Below are positions 17,936 to 28,798 of a DNA stretch of 64,000 nt, piece by piece (within the stretch, counting starts at the first letter, position 1; each line of letters begins with the position of its first letter). The translations under genes and the position numbers were made by a program. This DNA is from Bacteroidota bacterium (GTDB taxonomy: Bacteria > Bacteroidota > Bacteroidia > Chitinophagales > JADJOU01): contig JADJOU010000011.1 of assembly GCA_016713645.1 (NCBI GenBank), forward strand, positions 1-64,000, read 5' to 3'. The notes beneath the pieces were generated by a model. That model was given only the letters and a program-made list of their open reading frames with translations. It searched no databases and was not told the origin of the DNA.

Positions 17936-18636
17936 TATGCAGTTTTGTTATTGCGCTCTAATACATCGTCAATCATGCCGTATTCCTTCGCCTCATGCGC
18001 CATCATCCAATAATCTCTATCGCTGTTTTCAGCTACTTTTTCGAATGGTTGTCCACTGTGTTTGGAGATGATTTCGTACAATTCTTTTTTGAGTCGCTTC
18101 ATTTCATTGACCGTGATCAAGATATCGCTGGCCATGCCACCTGCTCCACCGAGTGGTTGGTGAATCATCACCCTGCTATGTGGAAGACCTGTTCTTCTTC
18201 CTTTTGCGCCAGCGCATAAAAGCACTGCAGCCATAGAAGCGGCCATTCCTGTGCATATCGTTGCAACGGATGGATTGATGTATTGCATGGTATCATAGAT
18301 TCCAAGACCTGCGTAAACAGAGCCTCCTGGACTGTTGATATAGATTTGAATATCAGATCGCGCATCAGTGCTCTCTAAGAAAAGCAATTGTGCTTGGATG
18401 ATATTGGCGACGTCTTCATAGATAGGAACACCTAAAAAGATAATTCTATCCATCATCAATCGCGAGAATACGTCCATAGCGACCGCATTCATCCTGCGCT
18501 CTTCGATGATATTTGGCGTGATATAATCACTGACGGTATGTTGATTATTGACTTCACCGATGAATTTTTCGACGGTCAAACTATTTATGCCGACATGTTT
18601 GGTGGCGTATTTGTGAAATTCTTTGCTATCGATCAT
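17935..18636 (-). CDS. clpP: ATP-dependent Clp protease proteolytic subunit
   Basis: Serine peptidase forming the double-heptamer chamber used by ClpX. It has 233 residues with a longer N-terminus than in E. coli. The triad is visible: Ser134 in CTGMAASMAAVLL, His159 in SRVMIHQPLGG, Asp208 in NSDRDYWM. The strand GSVYAGLGIYDTMQYI and the handle helix are normal. It is the middle gene of tig-clpP-clpX, sharing one base with clpX. An N-terminal propeptide may be removed on assembly. Confidence 0.97.
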   Translation of the reverse strand: MIDSKEFHKYATKHVGINSLTVEKFIGEVNNQHTVSDYITPNIIEERRMNAVAMDVFSRLMMDRIIFLGVPIYEDVANIIQAQLLFLESTDARSDIQIYINSPGGSVYAGLGIYDTMQYINPSVATICTGMAASMAAVLLCAGAKGRRTGLPHSRVMIHQPLGGAGGMASDILITVNEMKRLKKELYEIISKHSGQPFEKVAENSDRDYWMMAHEAKEYGMIDDVLERNNKTA

Positions 18637-18740
18637 GATTTTATTTTTTGATTAAATGTAGGAATATTCTTACACTTTGAATAAAAATCGGTGAATATGG
18701 ATAAGTGAAATGTTAAAAGAGTTTAAGCCCGCTCTGGTTC

Positions 18741-20259
18741 TTACTTCCCAAATAACTTCCCGGCCATATTTTTCATATTGCCCATAAAGGAAGTTGATTG
18801 TTCGCCATTTTCTGCAGCCTCTTCTGTTTCCATTTCCTCCACATCACTATTGTAATACGAAATATTATTGTCTTGGGTTGCCTCGCGCTTCTCTCTTCTC
18901 TTCTTTGTATCGTCATTGAAGGCCTCTTCCGTAAATGCCATTTCTTGAATGGTCACCTTGCCTTTCACTGCATTCAAGACTTTTGTATCCAATAGACCTT
19001 GGTAGGTTTGATTCACTTGGTTTTTTGTCTTTGAGCATATTGTTGACATAATTGTCAATTTGCTCTTCCGTGAAATTCATATAGCCATATTGATACATTT
19101 GCTGCAAGATATTCATTCTCAAAGCATCTTTGACTTCTTGGAAATCAACTTTGATTTCATTTTCCTTGGCCAATTTTCCGCTGATTAAATCCCACTTCAA
19201 TTCTTTGGCATAATGACCAAATTCTCTATCTAAGATTTCATCGGTGATTGGTTTCTCATTGGTCTTTTTAATAAAGCGCTTCAAGAATGCATCCGGCAAT
19301 TCAATCGGCGTGTCTAAGACGAGCTTTTCAAATATATCTTGACTCAATTTATGCTCTGCTTCGTTTTTGTAATAATCTTCGATGCTCGATTTTATTTTAG
19401 CCTTAAAGCTCGCTTCATCGACGATGCTATCATCTCCGCCAGCGGCTTTCGCAAAGAAATCTGCATTCATTTCCGCAGGTTCCATCGTGGATACTTTGGT
19501 CAATTCAAAATTGAATACAGGATTCATAGCCGCCAATTCTTCCTCTGTTACGCCCAATACATATTTGGCGATATTGATTTTGTTATTGTCTAAAATCTCG
19601 GCGATATTCAATTGGGCTTGACTTCCCGATTTCATTTTCTTCAATGCTTCTCCCTTGCCTGGAAGTACATCCTTGAGCGATACGATGGTGCTCTTTGTGA
19701 ATCCGCCCTCTTTGATGGCATTGTTCTCATCGAGTTCGCTGATATTGAAATACATCAAATCCTCATCAGAAATCACTGCATCCACATCTTTCAAATTGCC
19801 AAATCGCCTTCTCAATCTATCTACTTCTTTTTGAATAGACTCTTCAGAAGCCTCTACGCGCTGCTTTTCGAATTGGTGGTTGGAGTATTGAATGTCAAAT
19901 TCAGGGCTCAAACCAATTTCGAATTCAAATTCGTAGGGCTTGTCCATGGTGATATCTATAGCCGTTTGCGGACTAGAATCAGTTGGAATAGGCTGACCTA
20001 ATATGGTCAATTTGTTTTCATCGATATAGTTTTTGATGCTATTGTCGATGATTTTATTCAATTCTTCTGCTAGGATGGAGTTTCCATACATTTTTTTCAT
20101 TACACCGACAGGAACTTGACCTGGTCTAAATCCCTTTAGACTGGCTTGTTTGGCGTGCTTTTTAAGCGCTGCACTCACATTGGATTCGTAGTCTTCTTTG
20201 GTAATGGTCACCATCAATTTGGTGTTCAATTTACTTACACTTGTACTAGTAATATTCAT
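18741..20259 (-). CDS. tig: Trigger factor (one frame lesion near C-terminus)
   Basis: Ribosome-associated chaperone and peptidyl-prolyl isomerase. The ribosome-binding N-domain is clear (MNITSTSVSKLNTKLMVTIT and the GFRPGQVPVGVMKKMYG loop, the counterpart of the G-F-R-x-G-x-x-P signature). A divergent PPIase domain and helical arms follow. At the T6 run 19021-19026 one base must be removed to join NNMLKDK to NQVNQTYQGLLDTKVL, giving a product of about 505 residues that ends MGNMKNMAGKLFGK. Without that repair the C-terminal arm is lost. It lies upstream of clpP with a 104-base gap and just after the tRNA-Leu terminator. Confidence 0.93.
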
Positions 20260-20283
20260 GGTTCAAATAATTTTAAAATAAAA

Positions 20284-20312
20284 GAGCGCAGATGTTTTGA
20301 ATATCTGCGCTC
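20284..20312 (-). terminator. Terminator after tRNA-Leu
   Basis: A perfect 10-base stem GAGCGCAGAT / ATCTGCGCTC with a 9-base loop, followed on the minus strand by a T-rich run. It separates the tRNA-Leu transcript from tig. Confidence 0.85.
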
Positions 20313-20319
20313 AGTTCAG

Positions 20320-20401
20320 TGCGGGCGGAGGGACTCGAACCCCCATACCTTGCGGCACTAGATCCTAAGTCTAGCGTGTCTACCAATTTCACCACGCCCG
20401 C
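20320..20401 (-). tRNA. tRNA-Leu (anticodon UAG)
   Basis: On the minus strand the acceptor stem GCGGGCG pairs with CGCCCGC, the D arm reads GTGAAATTGGTAGACAC, the anticodon stem CTAGA/TCTAG encloses loop CTTAGGA (anticodon UAG), a long variable arm follows, and the T arm ends GGTTCGAGTCC. The long variable arm and the anticodon both indicate leucine. CCA is not encoded. A terminator follows directly. Confidence 0.97.
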
Positions 20402-20558
20402 GCAACCCTTTTTTCAAAGGAGTGCAAATATCACATTTTTAAATTAAAATTCAAAAATTAATTGAATTTTTATTCTAAATAAGCTTATTTGTTATGTGGT
20501 AAAAGGCTATGCCTGCTGCTACCACTTTCTATTTGCCGTAATCGTTTGAAATGTCATC

Positions 20559-21242
20559 TTAATCTTTAAAAGTTCCTGAAATGACATCTCCCGTGAGGGT
20601 CCCAAAGATAATTCCTGATTTATTGTCCTTTAATTCATTGGCAGAGGTTATGATTCCACTAAAGCCGTTTGTTTCGGTACTGCCTGTCTTCCTTGAGCGT
20701 CCACCAAATATCTTGGCTGTACGGCTCAATAATAGATTAAATACGCCCGTTTCTGGTTTGTCTGTCTCATAAGTACCCTCAAAGCACTCCACTAAATTTT
20801 GTGAGGTCTCTTTGATGATGTCAAAAGTCGCATTTGGATGGCCTGGGATATCTGATGAAGTAATCATAGGATCCGAACCGTCTATATTCAAAGAGAGCTT
20901 AATGCTCACAGGGCTGCCATTCATGGTACCCGTGAAATTTCCAACATAGGCAGAATTTCCAGACCAAACGACATTGGAAGTCAACGTGGTCGTGACGCCG
21001 TCAATTACGAGTGTTGCCGTAATCGTCGATCCACTGTTCATCACATCAAACATAATGGTTCCAGACGAACCGATGACGATGCCTTTGTATACGCCTTTGC
21101 TGCTGTTGTCATTTGCAGCGAGCGCATCTGGGGTTGTTTTGCAAGTCGTGCAGGTATATGAAGTGGCATCTTTTTTACATGCAGACAAAAATACTGTCAA
21201 GAGTGATGCCACCATGAAGATGGTCAATTTAAATTTGTTCAT
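20559..21242 (-). CDS. Hypothetical lipoprotein
   Basis: A 227-residue predicted lipoprotein: signal MNKFKLTIFMVASLLTVFLS followed by lipobox Cys22. Just after it a short Cys-rich stretch YTCTTCKTTPD may form a disulfide or bind metal. The rest is Thr/Ser/Gly-rich beta structure with a recurring pattern of 'GTITGDV.SGTF' type at the C-terminus, like many Bacteroidota surface proteins. It is monocistronic, 154 bases from the tRNA. I do not recognise a specific family. Confidence 0.65.
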   Translation of the reverse strand: MNKFKLTIFMVASLLTVFLSACKKDATSYTCTTCKTTPDALAANDNSSKGVYKGIVIGSSGTIMFDVMNSGSTITATLVIDGVTTTLTSNVVWSGNSAYVGNFTGTMNGSPVSIKLSLNIDGSDPMITSSDIPGHPNATFDIIKETSQNLVECFEGTYETDKPETGVFNLLLSRTAKIFGGRSRKTGSTETNGFSGIITSANELKDNKSGIIFGTLTGDVISGTFKD

Positions 21243-21385
21243 ATGTAGATTATTTAGTTTGTGTAAATGTACAAGATTTAAAGGAAGTTTATATTGAAAA
21301 AACGCAAATGAACCTTTACTTTCTTAGGCAATTTTAATTCGATCCATTTTTTAAATTAAATTTTTTTTAAATTGAATTATCTTTC

Positions 21386-23569
21386 ATGTTTCCACCCAAG
21401 CTCCTTTTAATCACCCCACCATTCACTCAATTGAATACGCCTTATCCAGCGACGATGTATTTAAAGGGGTTTTGAATACTAAGGGCATTGAGTCATATCA
21501 GGCAGATTTGGGCATAGAAGTGATCTTGGATCTTTTCTCTAAAAAGGGTTAGAATCCGTTTTTGACATCGCTGAAAAATCAGATAGAGAAGTTTCCCCAA
21601 ACATTTTTCGCATACATAATTTGCGCAATGATTATACGCAGACGATAGACCCGCTTATTCTATTTCTACAAAATAAAAATCCAACACTGGCGCATTCTAT
21701 TTGCGATAGAACCTTTTGCCAGAGGCCTCTCGATTCGAGCATCTCGAAGATTTAGATTGGGCATTTGGCGCCATGGGCATTCAAGATAGAGCGCGGCATT
21801 TGGCGACTTTATACTTAGAGGATTTAGGCGATTTAATCAAAGAATTGATCGATCCCTATTTTGGATTCAGTCGGTATGCAGAGCGATTAGGGCGCACCGC
21901 GTCTAGTTTTGATGATCTAGCCATTCAATTGAATTTGCCAAATACGCTCATTACGGATATGCTTTGGATGCGATTGGAGGAAAAAATTCAATTGAGCAAA
22001 CCCAATGTCATCTGCCTTTCTGTGCCCTTTCCAGGGAATTTATTTGCCGCTTTTAAATGCGCCCAATATATTAAATTGCATCATCCCGCGATTAAAGTCG
22101 TCATGGGTGGAGGCTATGCCAATACGGAATTGCGCTCTGTCTCTGATCCTCGTGTTTTTGACTATCTTGATTTTATTTGCTTGGACGATGGGGAAGCACC
22201 CCTATTGAATCTCCTAGCATTTATCGAAGGCAAAAAATCCTCCAAGGATCTATTGCGCACTTTTGCGAGAATCGATGATGTCGTGCAATATTTCAATGAT
22301 TCCCTTGAAAAAGATATTCCGCAAAAAGATACTGGAACGCCTGATTACAGTGATTTGCCATTGAATGATTACCTCTCGGTCATCGAGGTTGCCAATCCCA
22401 TGCACCGCATGTGGAGTGATGGTCGATGGAATAAACTCACCTTGGCACATGGCTGTTATTGGGGCAAATGCACGTTTTGCGATATTTCCCTGCACTATAT
22501 CAAACACTACGAACCGCTCACTGCATCGCTGATTTGCGATAGAATGGAGGAGATTATTGCGCAGACAGGTCAGACTGGATTTCACTTTGTCGATGAAGCG
22601 GCGCCGCCCAATTTGTTAAAAGCAGTGGCGCTAGAAATCCTGCGCAGGAAGCTCGTCGTCTCTTGGTGGACCAATATTCGATTTGAAAAACACTTTACTC
22701 CAGACTTGGCAAAACTACTCAAGGCTTCCGGTTGTATCGCTGTTGCTGGAGGTTTGGAAGTCGCCTCCGATCGCTTGTTGAAGCTCATGAAGAAGGGAGT
22801 CACGATGAGTCAAGTCGCACAAGTGGCAGATGGCTTCACTCAAGCGGGCATTTTGGTGCATGCCTATTTGATGTACGGTTTCCCGACGGAGACGGAGCAA
22901 GAGACCATTGATGCATTAGAAATGGTTCGACAATTATTCGAACAAGGGGTGATACAATCTGGCTTTTGGCATTTATTTGCCATGACGGCGCATAGCCCGG
23001 TGGGATTGAATCCTGCGGAGTATGATGTCATAGAGACTGGACCAAAATTCAAGGGATTTGCCGAGAATGATTTGTTTCACGATGACCCCAAAGGTGCTGA
23101 TCACGAGCAGTTTTCAGGGGGATTACGCAAATCGCTCTTCAATTTTATGCACGGCGTGGGATTGGATTTTCCACTCAAAGAGTGGTTTGAATTTAAAACG
23201 CCTAAAACGTCCATATTGCCCCATTTTATTGCCTCTTGTTTGGAAGGTCGCGAAGAGAAATTCAAGCCCAATCAATGTATCGTATGGTTGGGAAATATGC
23301 CCCATTTTGAAGTGATTGATGAGCACAAAAACAAAGTAGCAGCATTCGAATTCTTTGATAAGAAGATGGATTGGGTTTTGCATTGCGAGGTAGAAGTGGG
23401 AGTTTGGTTGATGGATGTATTTCCTCAATGCTTAATTACAGCACCTAAATTGCTCTTATTTTCCGAATTCAAAGAGGCTTATGAGCAGAAATTCTCCCTC
23501 AATTTTGAGGATTTTTTTAAGTCTGAGCTCATCCATAGATTGCGGGAAAATGGATTGTTGATTATATAA
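21386..23569 (+). CDS. B12-binding radical SAM protein (three frame lesions)
   Basis: A roughly 727-residue protein combining an N-terminal cobalamin-binding (Rossmann) domain, with IKVVMGGGYANTEL, and a radical SAM core. The cluster-binding motif is CYWGKCTFCDISLHYI (CxxxCxxC variant CYWGKCTFC). ATG at 21386 opens MFPPKLLLITPPFTQLNTPY, a normal start for this family. T is missing at three sites: 21470-21473, 21549-21550 and 21714-21717. Adding them gives a continuous protein through to 23569. The reaction is unknown; B12-dependent radical SAM enzymes often methylate or rearrange unactivated carbons. No substrate operon partner is visible. Confidence 0.82.
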
Positions 23570-23610
23570 AATTCCTCCGTTTCTTCGATTTTCCCTATTT
23601 TGCAAACCTT

Positions 23611-24372
23611 ATGAAAACAAGGTTATTCCTCTTTTTGAGTATCATGCAATTGACAGTCGGTTATGGCCAAATCGATATCACGGAATCTAAGGTGAGCGCG
23701 TGGATTTTCTCTCCAAATTATTCAATTCAATTCCCTTTGGGCGATATGAAGACCGACTCCGGTTGGAACAATAATGTGGGCATCAATGCTTGGAGAAAGA
23801 CCGAGCAAAATTGGGTGTTTGGATTTGAAGGGAATTTCCTCTTCGGATCTACCGTCAACAATCCCTATGTCTTGGGTTATGCGATAAGCACGGCTGGAAC
23901 GGTCATTGGCAAGGAGGGCAGCCCCGTTGAATTCAACCTGAATGAAAGAGGATGGATGTTGAAGGCGCAGCTAGGAAAAGTGATTAAAGTTTTCCCTAAG
24001 TCCAATCCCAATTCGGGTCTCTTGGTAATGGGCGGTATTGGCTATATAGAGCATCGAACCTATATCGACATCGATGATCTCAATGCTAGGCAATTTCAAT
24101 CAGACTATTTAACTGGTTATGATCGCAAGACGGGCGGTGTTTTGCTCTCAGGGTTCTTGGGGTATTTCTATATGAGTAATAATAAATTTTTACACCTCTA
24201 TGCAGGGGTTGAACCCAATTTAGGATTGAAGAAAAATCTTCGAAATTGGGACTTTGTAGAAAACCGCAAAATCGCTGATGCGAGAAAGGATTTCCTACTT
24301 GGCATCAAATTTGCCATAATGATTGCGATATTCAATAAAACAAAGAAAAAAGACGTATATTATTATCAATAA
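23611..24372 (+). CDS. Outer membrane beta-barrel family protein, hypothetical
   Basis: A 253-residue protein with signal peptide MKTRLFLFLSIMQLTVGYGQ. The body alternates aromatic and glycine-rich strands (WVFGFEGNFLFGS, GLLVMGGIGYIEHRTYI, GGVLLSGFLGYFYMSNN, FLHLYAGVEPNLGL), typical of a small 8-10 strand porin-like barrel. It ends KKKDVYYYQ rather than with a C-terminal aromatic signature. It is alone between the radical SAM gene (42 bases upstream) and the E2 gene. Function unknown. Confidence 0.6.
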   Translation: MKTRLFLFLSIMQLTVGYGQIDITESKVSAWIFSPNYSIQFPLGDMKTDSGWNNNVGINAWRKTEQNWVFGFEGNFLFGSTVNNPYVLGYAISTAGTVIGKEGSPVEFNLNERGWMLKAQLGKVIKVFPKSNPNSGLLVMGGIGYIEHRTYIDIDDLNARQFQSDYLTGYDRKTGGVLLSGFLGYFYMSNNKFLHLYAGVEPNLGLKKNLRNWDFVENRKIADARKDFLLGIKFAIMIAIFNKTKKKDVYYYQ

Positions 24373-24452
24373 ATAGATCGAAAAATGTGGATGTGTCAAA
24401 GTTTTTGTGCTGTCAATATGCTGATTTTGTTTATTTTACGACTCTTTAATTC

Positions 24453-25749
24453 ATGAAGCAAATATCCCTTACACTTCCAAAGATTGGAGAATCTGTTGCC
24501 TCTGCCACCATCTTAAAATGGTTTAAAAAAGAAGGTGATATGATTGCTTTGGATGAAATATTTGTAGAAATTTCTACGGATAAAGTTGATTCGGAACTTC
24601 CATCGCCCTATAGCGGGAAGCTTTCGAAAATTCTCATTCAAGCTGGCGAAGAAGCCAAAGTGGGACAAGCCATTTGTATTTTAGAAGGGGAATTCAAGGA
24701 TTCAGCTAGTCACGCAGATAGCCCACAAGAATCTTCTGCACCAGTTTCTATCGCCTCATCGGGATCCAATTCATCAAAGCGGAAAATCGATGTTTCACCG
24801 AGCAATCACGCAGTGGTGGAGCGAGGGGATGTTTTTTTAAGCCCCTTAGTGCGCAAAATTGTTGCGAAAGAAAATCTAACAGAAGCAGAAATCCAATCTA
24901 TTCGCGGAACGGGCAGACATGGTCGCATTACCCAAGAAGATATTCTCAACCTCTTGAGAAACAGAGCGCATCATCTCGAGCAATTGCAGTATACACCAAA
25001 TCAGCCTTCCGAGAAACAAGAAACGCATCATGAGAAAACCCTTCCTGTCGATGAGGGCGATGAAGTGGTTGTATTTGAGCGAATGCGTCAGTTGATTGCT
25101 GATCATATGCTCCAATCAAAGCGCGATTCCCCGCATTGCACTTCTTTCACGGAAGTTGATGTCACGGGAGTGGTGGATTGGAGAGATGCGCATAAATCAT
25201 CCTTTGAAAAGGAGCATGGAGTTAAGTTGACCTATACTCATGTCTTTATGCATTGTGCCATTCAAGCTCTGGCTGAATTTCCTATGCTCAATGCTTGGAA
25301 TCAAAAGAAAGGATATATCCTAAAGAAAAAAATCAATTTGGGCTTTGCGACAGCCCTTCCAACAGGGAATTTAATTGTCCCGAATATAAAAATTGCAGGG
25401 AGTTCACCTTGGTTGATATTGCAGATCAAGTAAATGCGCTTGGCCAAAAGGCTAAGTTGAATCAGTTACAACCAGATGATATCCAAGGCGGTACATTTAC
25501 CATGTCCAATACGGGCATATTTGGGAGTTTGATGGGCACGCCCATCATCAATCAACCACAAGTTGCTATTTTGGCTTTGGGGGAGATATTGAAAAAACCA
25601 GCCGTGATTGAGACGAGCGAAGGGGATGTCGTGGCTGTCAGGAAGAAAATGTTCTTATCGCTCTCTTATGACCATAGAATCATAGATGGAGCGCTCGGAG
25701 CGCGGTTTTAAAACGATTAAAACAATTGATAGAAAATTACCTTAATTAA
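24453..25749 (+). CDS. 2-oxo acid dehydrogenase E2 (dihydrolipoamide acyltransferase; two frame lesions)
   Basis: Core acyltransferase of a 2-oxo acid dehydrogenase complex. A lipoyl domain occupies about residues 1-80, with lysine in FVEISTDKVDSELPSP; a peripheral subunit-binding domain is at about 128-165 (LSPLVRKIVAKENLTEAEI); the catalytic domain ends with SYDHRIIDGALGARF, the active-site HxxxDG. One A is missing in the A5 run 25388-25392 and one T in 25706-25709. Repair gives LKRLKQLIENYLN and a stop at 25747-25749. Branched-chain (bkdB) or pyruvate (pdhC) E2 are both possible; no E1 is adjacent. Confidence 0.9.
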
Positions 25750-25761
25750 GCTGTATATATT

Positions 25762-25769
25762 TATCTTTG
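25762..25769 (+). promoter_or_regulatory. -7 element upstream of the Ig-repeat protein gene
   Basis: TATCTTTG is a perfect TAnnTTTG match and sits 52 bases upstream of the ATG at 25822. The -33 position has no clear TTTG. Confidence 0.45.
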
Positions 25770-25821
25770 CAGCCGCTTAATAAAGACCTTCAGTGGATTT
25801 GAAATTGAAGGAAAATGATTT

Positions 25822-28794
25822 ATGACTCTGAATACCAAAATAAATAAATTGTTTATTTTACTCATGTTCTTGATGGGTGCATGGAGTGTGGGGTATGCTC
25901 AAGTCAATATCAGTGGCTCTTTTACTATTCATCCCGACGGAAAAATGGCGGTGTTTGGTGCCACCAATTTTACAGATGGAAATGTAAATACTTTCAGGAA
26001 TTCACCCAATAGCAATATTAAATTTGTCGATGGGGTTGAGCACTTTGACGCAAAAAATACCAGTCATGTCGATGGGTATTTTGAAAAAATAGGCAATGAC
26101 GCCTTTAAATTCCCGATTGGAGATGATAGCTTATATCGCTGGGATAGTATCTCTGCACCTATCAATATCAATGCGGTATACAAATCGGCTTTTTTTAGAG
26201 AGGACCCGAGTTTAGCTATTTTGCCAACGGGCGCTCCTTTCAATAGGTTGTTGAGAAGCCCGCATGTATACTATGTCAACGACCACGAATATTGGGATTT
26301 AGATGGAAACGAATCTGTGCAAGTTACACTCTCTTGGGCTCCAAATTCGCGCGTAGATTTGCTCAACGTAAATACCTCTAAACTAATCGTTGTGGGTTGG
26401 AATGGACTAAGATGGGAGAATTTGGGAAATATTGCTGTGTCTGGATCTAGCAAAGATTCTGGCCAGATAACTTCTGCACCATTTGTCCCAGATAATTATT
26501 TGGTAATAACTATAGGTTCGTTGAATACGCCGCCTAAGATTACTCAGTCTGATCTCATCATCAACGAAGATGAACCGATTGTTTTTTGTCCGTCCATTAC
26601 TGGTAAGGATGATAGTTTCGATATCATTACAATGACACTCTGCAGTGCACCAGCCAATGGCACGGCAATACTAGTCAATAAAGATACATGTGTGCGCTAC
26701 TCCCCGAATCTAAATTTTAATGGAGATGACAGCATTTGTCTCAAAGTCTGCGATTTACAAGGACTTTGCGATAGTATTATGGTCAAGATCAAAGTCTTGC
26801 CAGTCAATGATACGCCATTTTATGTGAAACTAAGTTACGATGTATACGAAGACAGTTTTCTATTTATAGCCATCCCTTTTACCGATCCAGAAAATGGTCC
26901 AGCGCCAATGGCATCGATTATTGTCTGTAATCCTAAATTTGGTGTGGCCGTTGCCAATAATCCAATGACTGTCGGATTCACATCCTACTTCACCTATACA
27001 CCCCCAAGCCAAGCTATAATGGTCCTGATACAGTCTGTATTCGCATTTGCGATGGTGCTGGAGCATGCAGCGAATATAAAGTGCCGATTCGCGTAATTCC
27101 TCGTCCAGACATTCCAGATATCATACAAAATCTTGTCGTCGTTCTTGAGGATGATTCAGTGAAATTCTGCCCAACGATTATCGATCCAGATAGTTTTGAA
27201 ATTCATACTTTGACCTTATGTGCCAATGGAAAGAATGGCGTAGCGACAGTCGATTCAGGAAATTGCATCCAGTACAAACCGAATTTGAACTACAACGGAC
27301 CGGATACAATTTGCGTAACAGTTTGCGATAGCAGTGGACTCTGCAGATCGAGGTTGATTGCGATTAAAGTAATTCCAGTCAACGATACACCTGATATCCT
27401 TCAAGGCCCAGTGACTTTGTTTGAAGATGATACGATAAAAGTATGTCCGACAATTACCGATGTCGATATCAACGATGTATTGAAATTAGATACATGCCAA
27501 AGGTCCAGCCCATGGTAAAATGTATTTCACTGGATTGTGTTTTGTCTACAAGCCATTCTTACATTATAATGGTCCAGATACGATTTGTTTGACTGTTTGC
27601 GACAGCGCAGGTGCTTGCAGATCTATTCGAGTGCCAATTGATGTAATCCCTAGGGATGATACACCCACAATTGCCAATACGCCATATATCACCGCTGAGG
27701 ATAGTTTCTTGACATTCTGTCCAACTATTTTTGATGCAGATACAAAGGATACACTCACCTTAAAACCTTGCGGACAGCCATTTAATGGTTCTTTAGTTGA
27801 TTTAGGAAACGGCTGCTTTACCTATACGCCTAAAAAAGATTATTTTGGATTGGATTCAACTTGTATGATTGTCTGCGACCAAAAAGGACTTTGCAGTACG
27901 AGATTTATGCTTATCACAGTGATGCCAAGGCCAGATACCCCTATCGCCACTGCGGAGAATGTGACTATGTATGAAGATAGTTTTGTCATTATCTGCCCGA
28001 CCATCATAGATCCAGATACTGGAAGTCGCCATAAAACGAAAGTCTTTGCTGGGGCATATATGGGCACTGTGACTTATCTGAATGATACTTGCTTTAGATA
28101 CAAACCGTATAAAGATACATCAGGCGTAGATAGCTTATACATCGTAGTTTGCGATGAGACCAACCGATGTGATACTATTTATCTGCGCATTAATATTATT
28201 CCACTGCCGGATACGATTGTTATCGCGCGGAATGATACATTCCAAGCGCGGCAAAATGTTATCATGTTTGACCCGGTTTTCTATTCATATGACCCAGTGA
28301 AGAGTGATATTATTCTTCCAAAGCCTGCGAACACGGGTGATTATTTTGTTGGACAAATCGATTTTAATTTTGGACCTAAACAAGGGGATATTAAAGCGAT
28401 CGCTGGGAACAGATTCCAATATACGCGTACGACAGAATTGTATACGGGAATGGATTCATTTAAGTATCGCGTTTGTTTTGGAACCTATTGTAGCGATGCG
28501 ATCGTCTACCTCAATTTAACGCCACTCATACCGAATATGATTACGCCGAATGGGGATGGGTTCAACGATGAATTGGATATTCCATACTTGTACAATTATA
28601 AATATTCTCAAATCAAAGTATTCAATCGATGGGGAGATATGGTTTGGATAAGTAGAATTCCTTATGTCGACGACAAATTCAAAGGCTTGGGTATGGATGG
28701 AACGACTATTCAAGACGGAACATACTATTACAGTATAGAGCACAATCAATCACAAGTAGAGGATTTGAATAATTTCCTCGAAATCGTCAGATAA
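25822..28794 (+). CDS. T9SS type B cargo protein with six Cys-rich Ig-like repeats (two frame lesions)
   Basis: A roughly 990-residue secreted protein with signal MTLNTKINKLFILLMFLMGA. Residues ~235-800 are six tandem repeats of 90-100 residues with a template of (N/D)DTP, then an ED-rich strand, CPTI, TL-x-C, NGxDTICxxVCD-x-x-G-x-C, and xVxIxVxP. The C-terminus (MITPNGDGFNDELDIPY ... VFNRWGDMVW) is the CHU_C/gliding motility-associated sorting domain read by the type IX machinery. One C is missing at 27001-27005 and about two bases (TG) at 27494-27497. The high Cys count per repeat suggests disulfides. Probably a cell-surface adhesin. No PorP partner is adjacent; one lies near 52156. Confidence 0.85.
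26524..28215 (+). repeat. Six tandem Ig-like protein repeats
   Basis: Repeat starts by the NDTP/PDTP/DDTP marker lie near 26524, 26806, 27105, 27381, 27655 and 27931, spaced 274-299 bases apart. The shared template includes CPTI and VCDxxGxC. Repeats differ clearly at the DNA level, so they are old. Confidence 0.8.
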
Positions 28795-28798
28795 GTAT

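Noticed and set aside
25822..28794. Prophage tail or phage receptor-binding protein
   Set aside because: The CHU_C C-terminus and Ig-like repeats match T9SS cargo; no phage structural gene is nearby.
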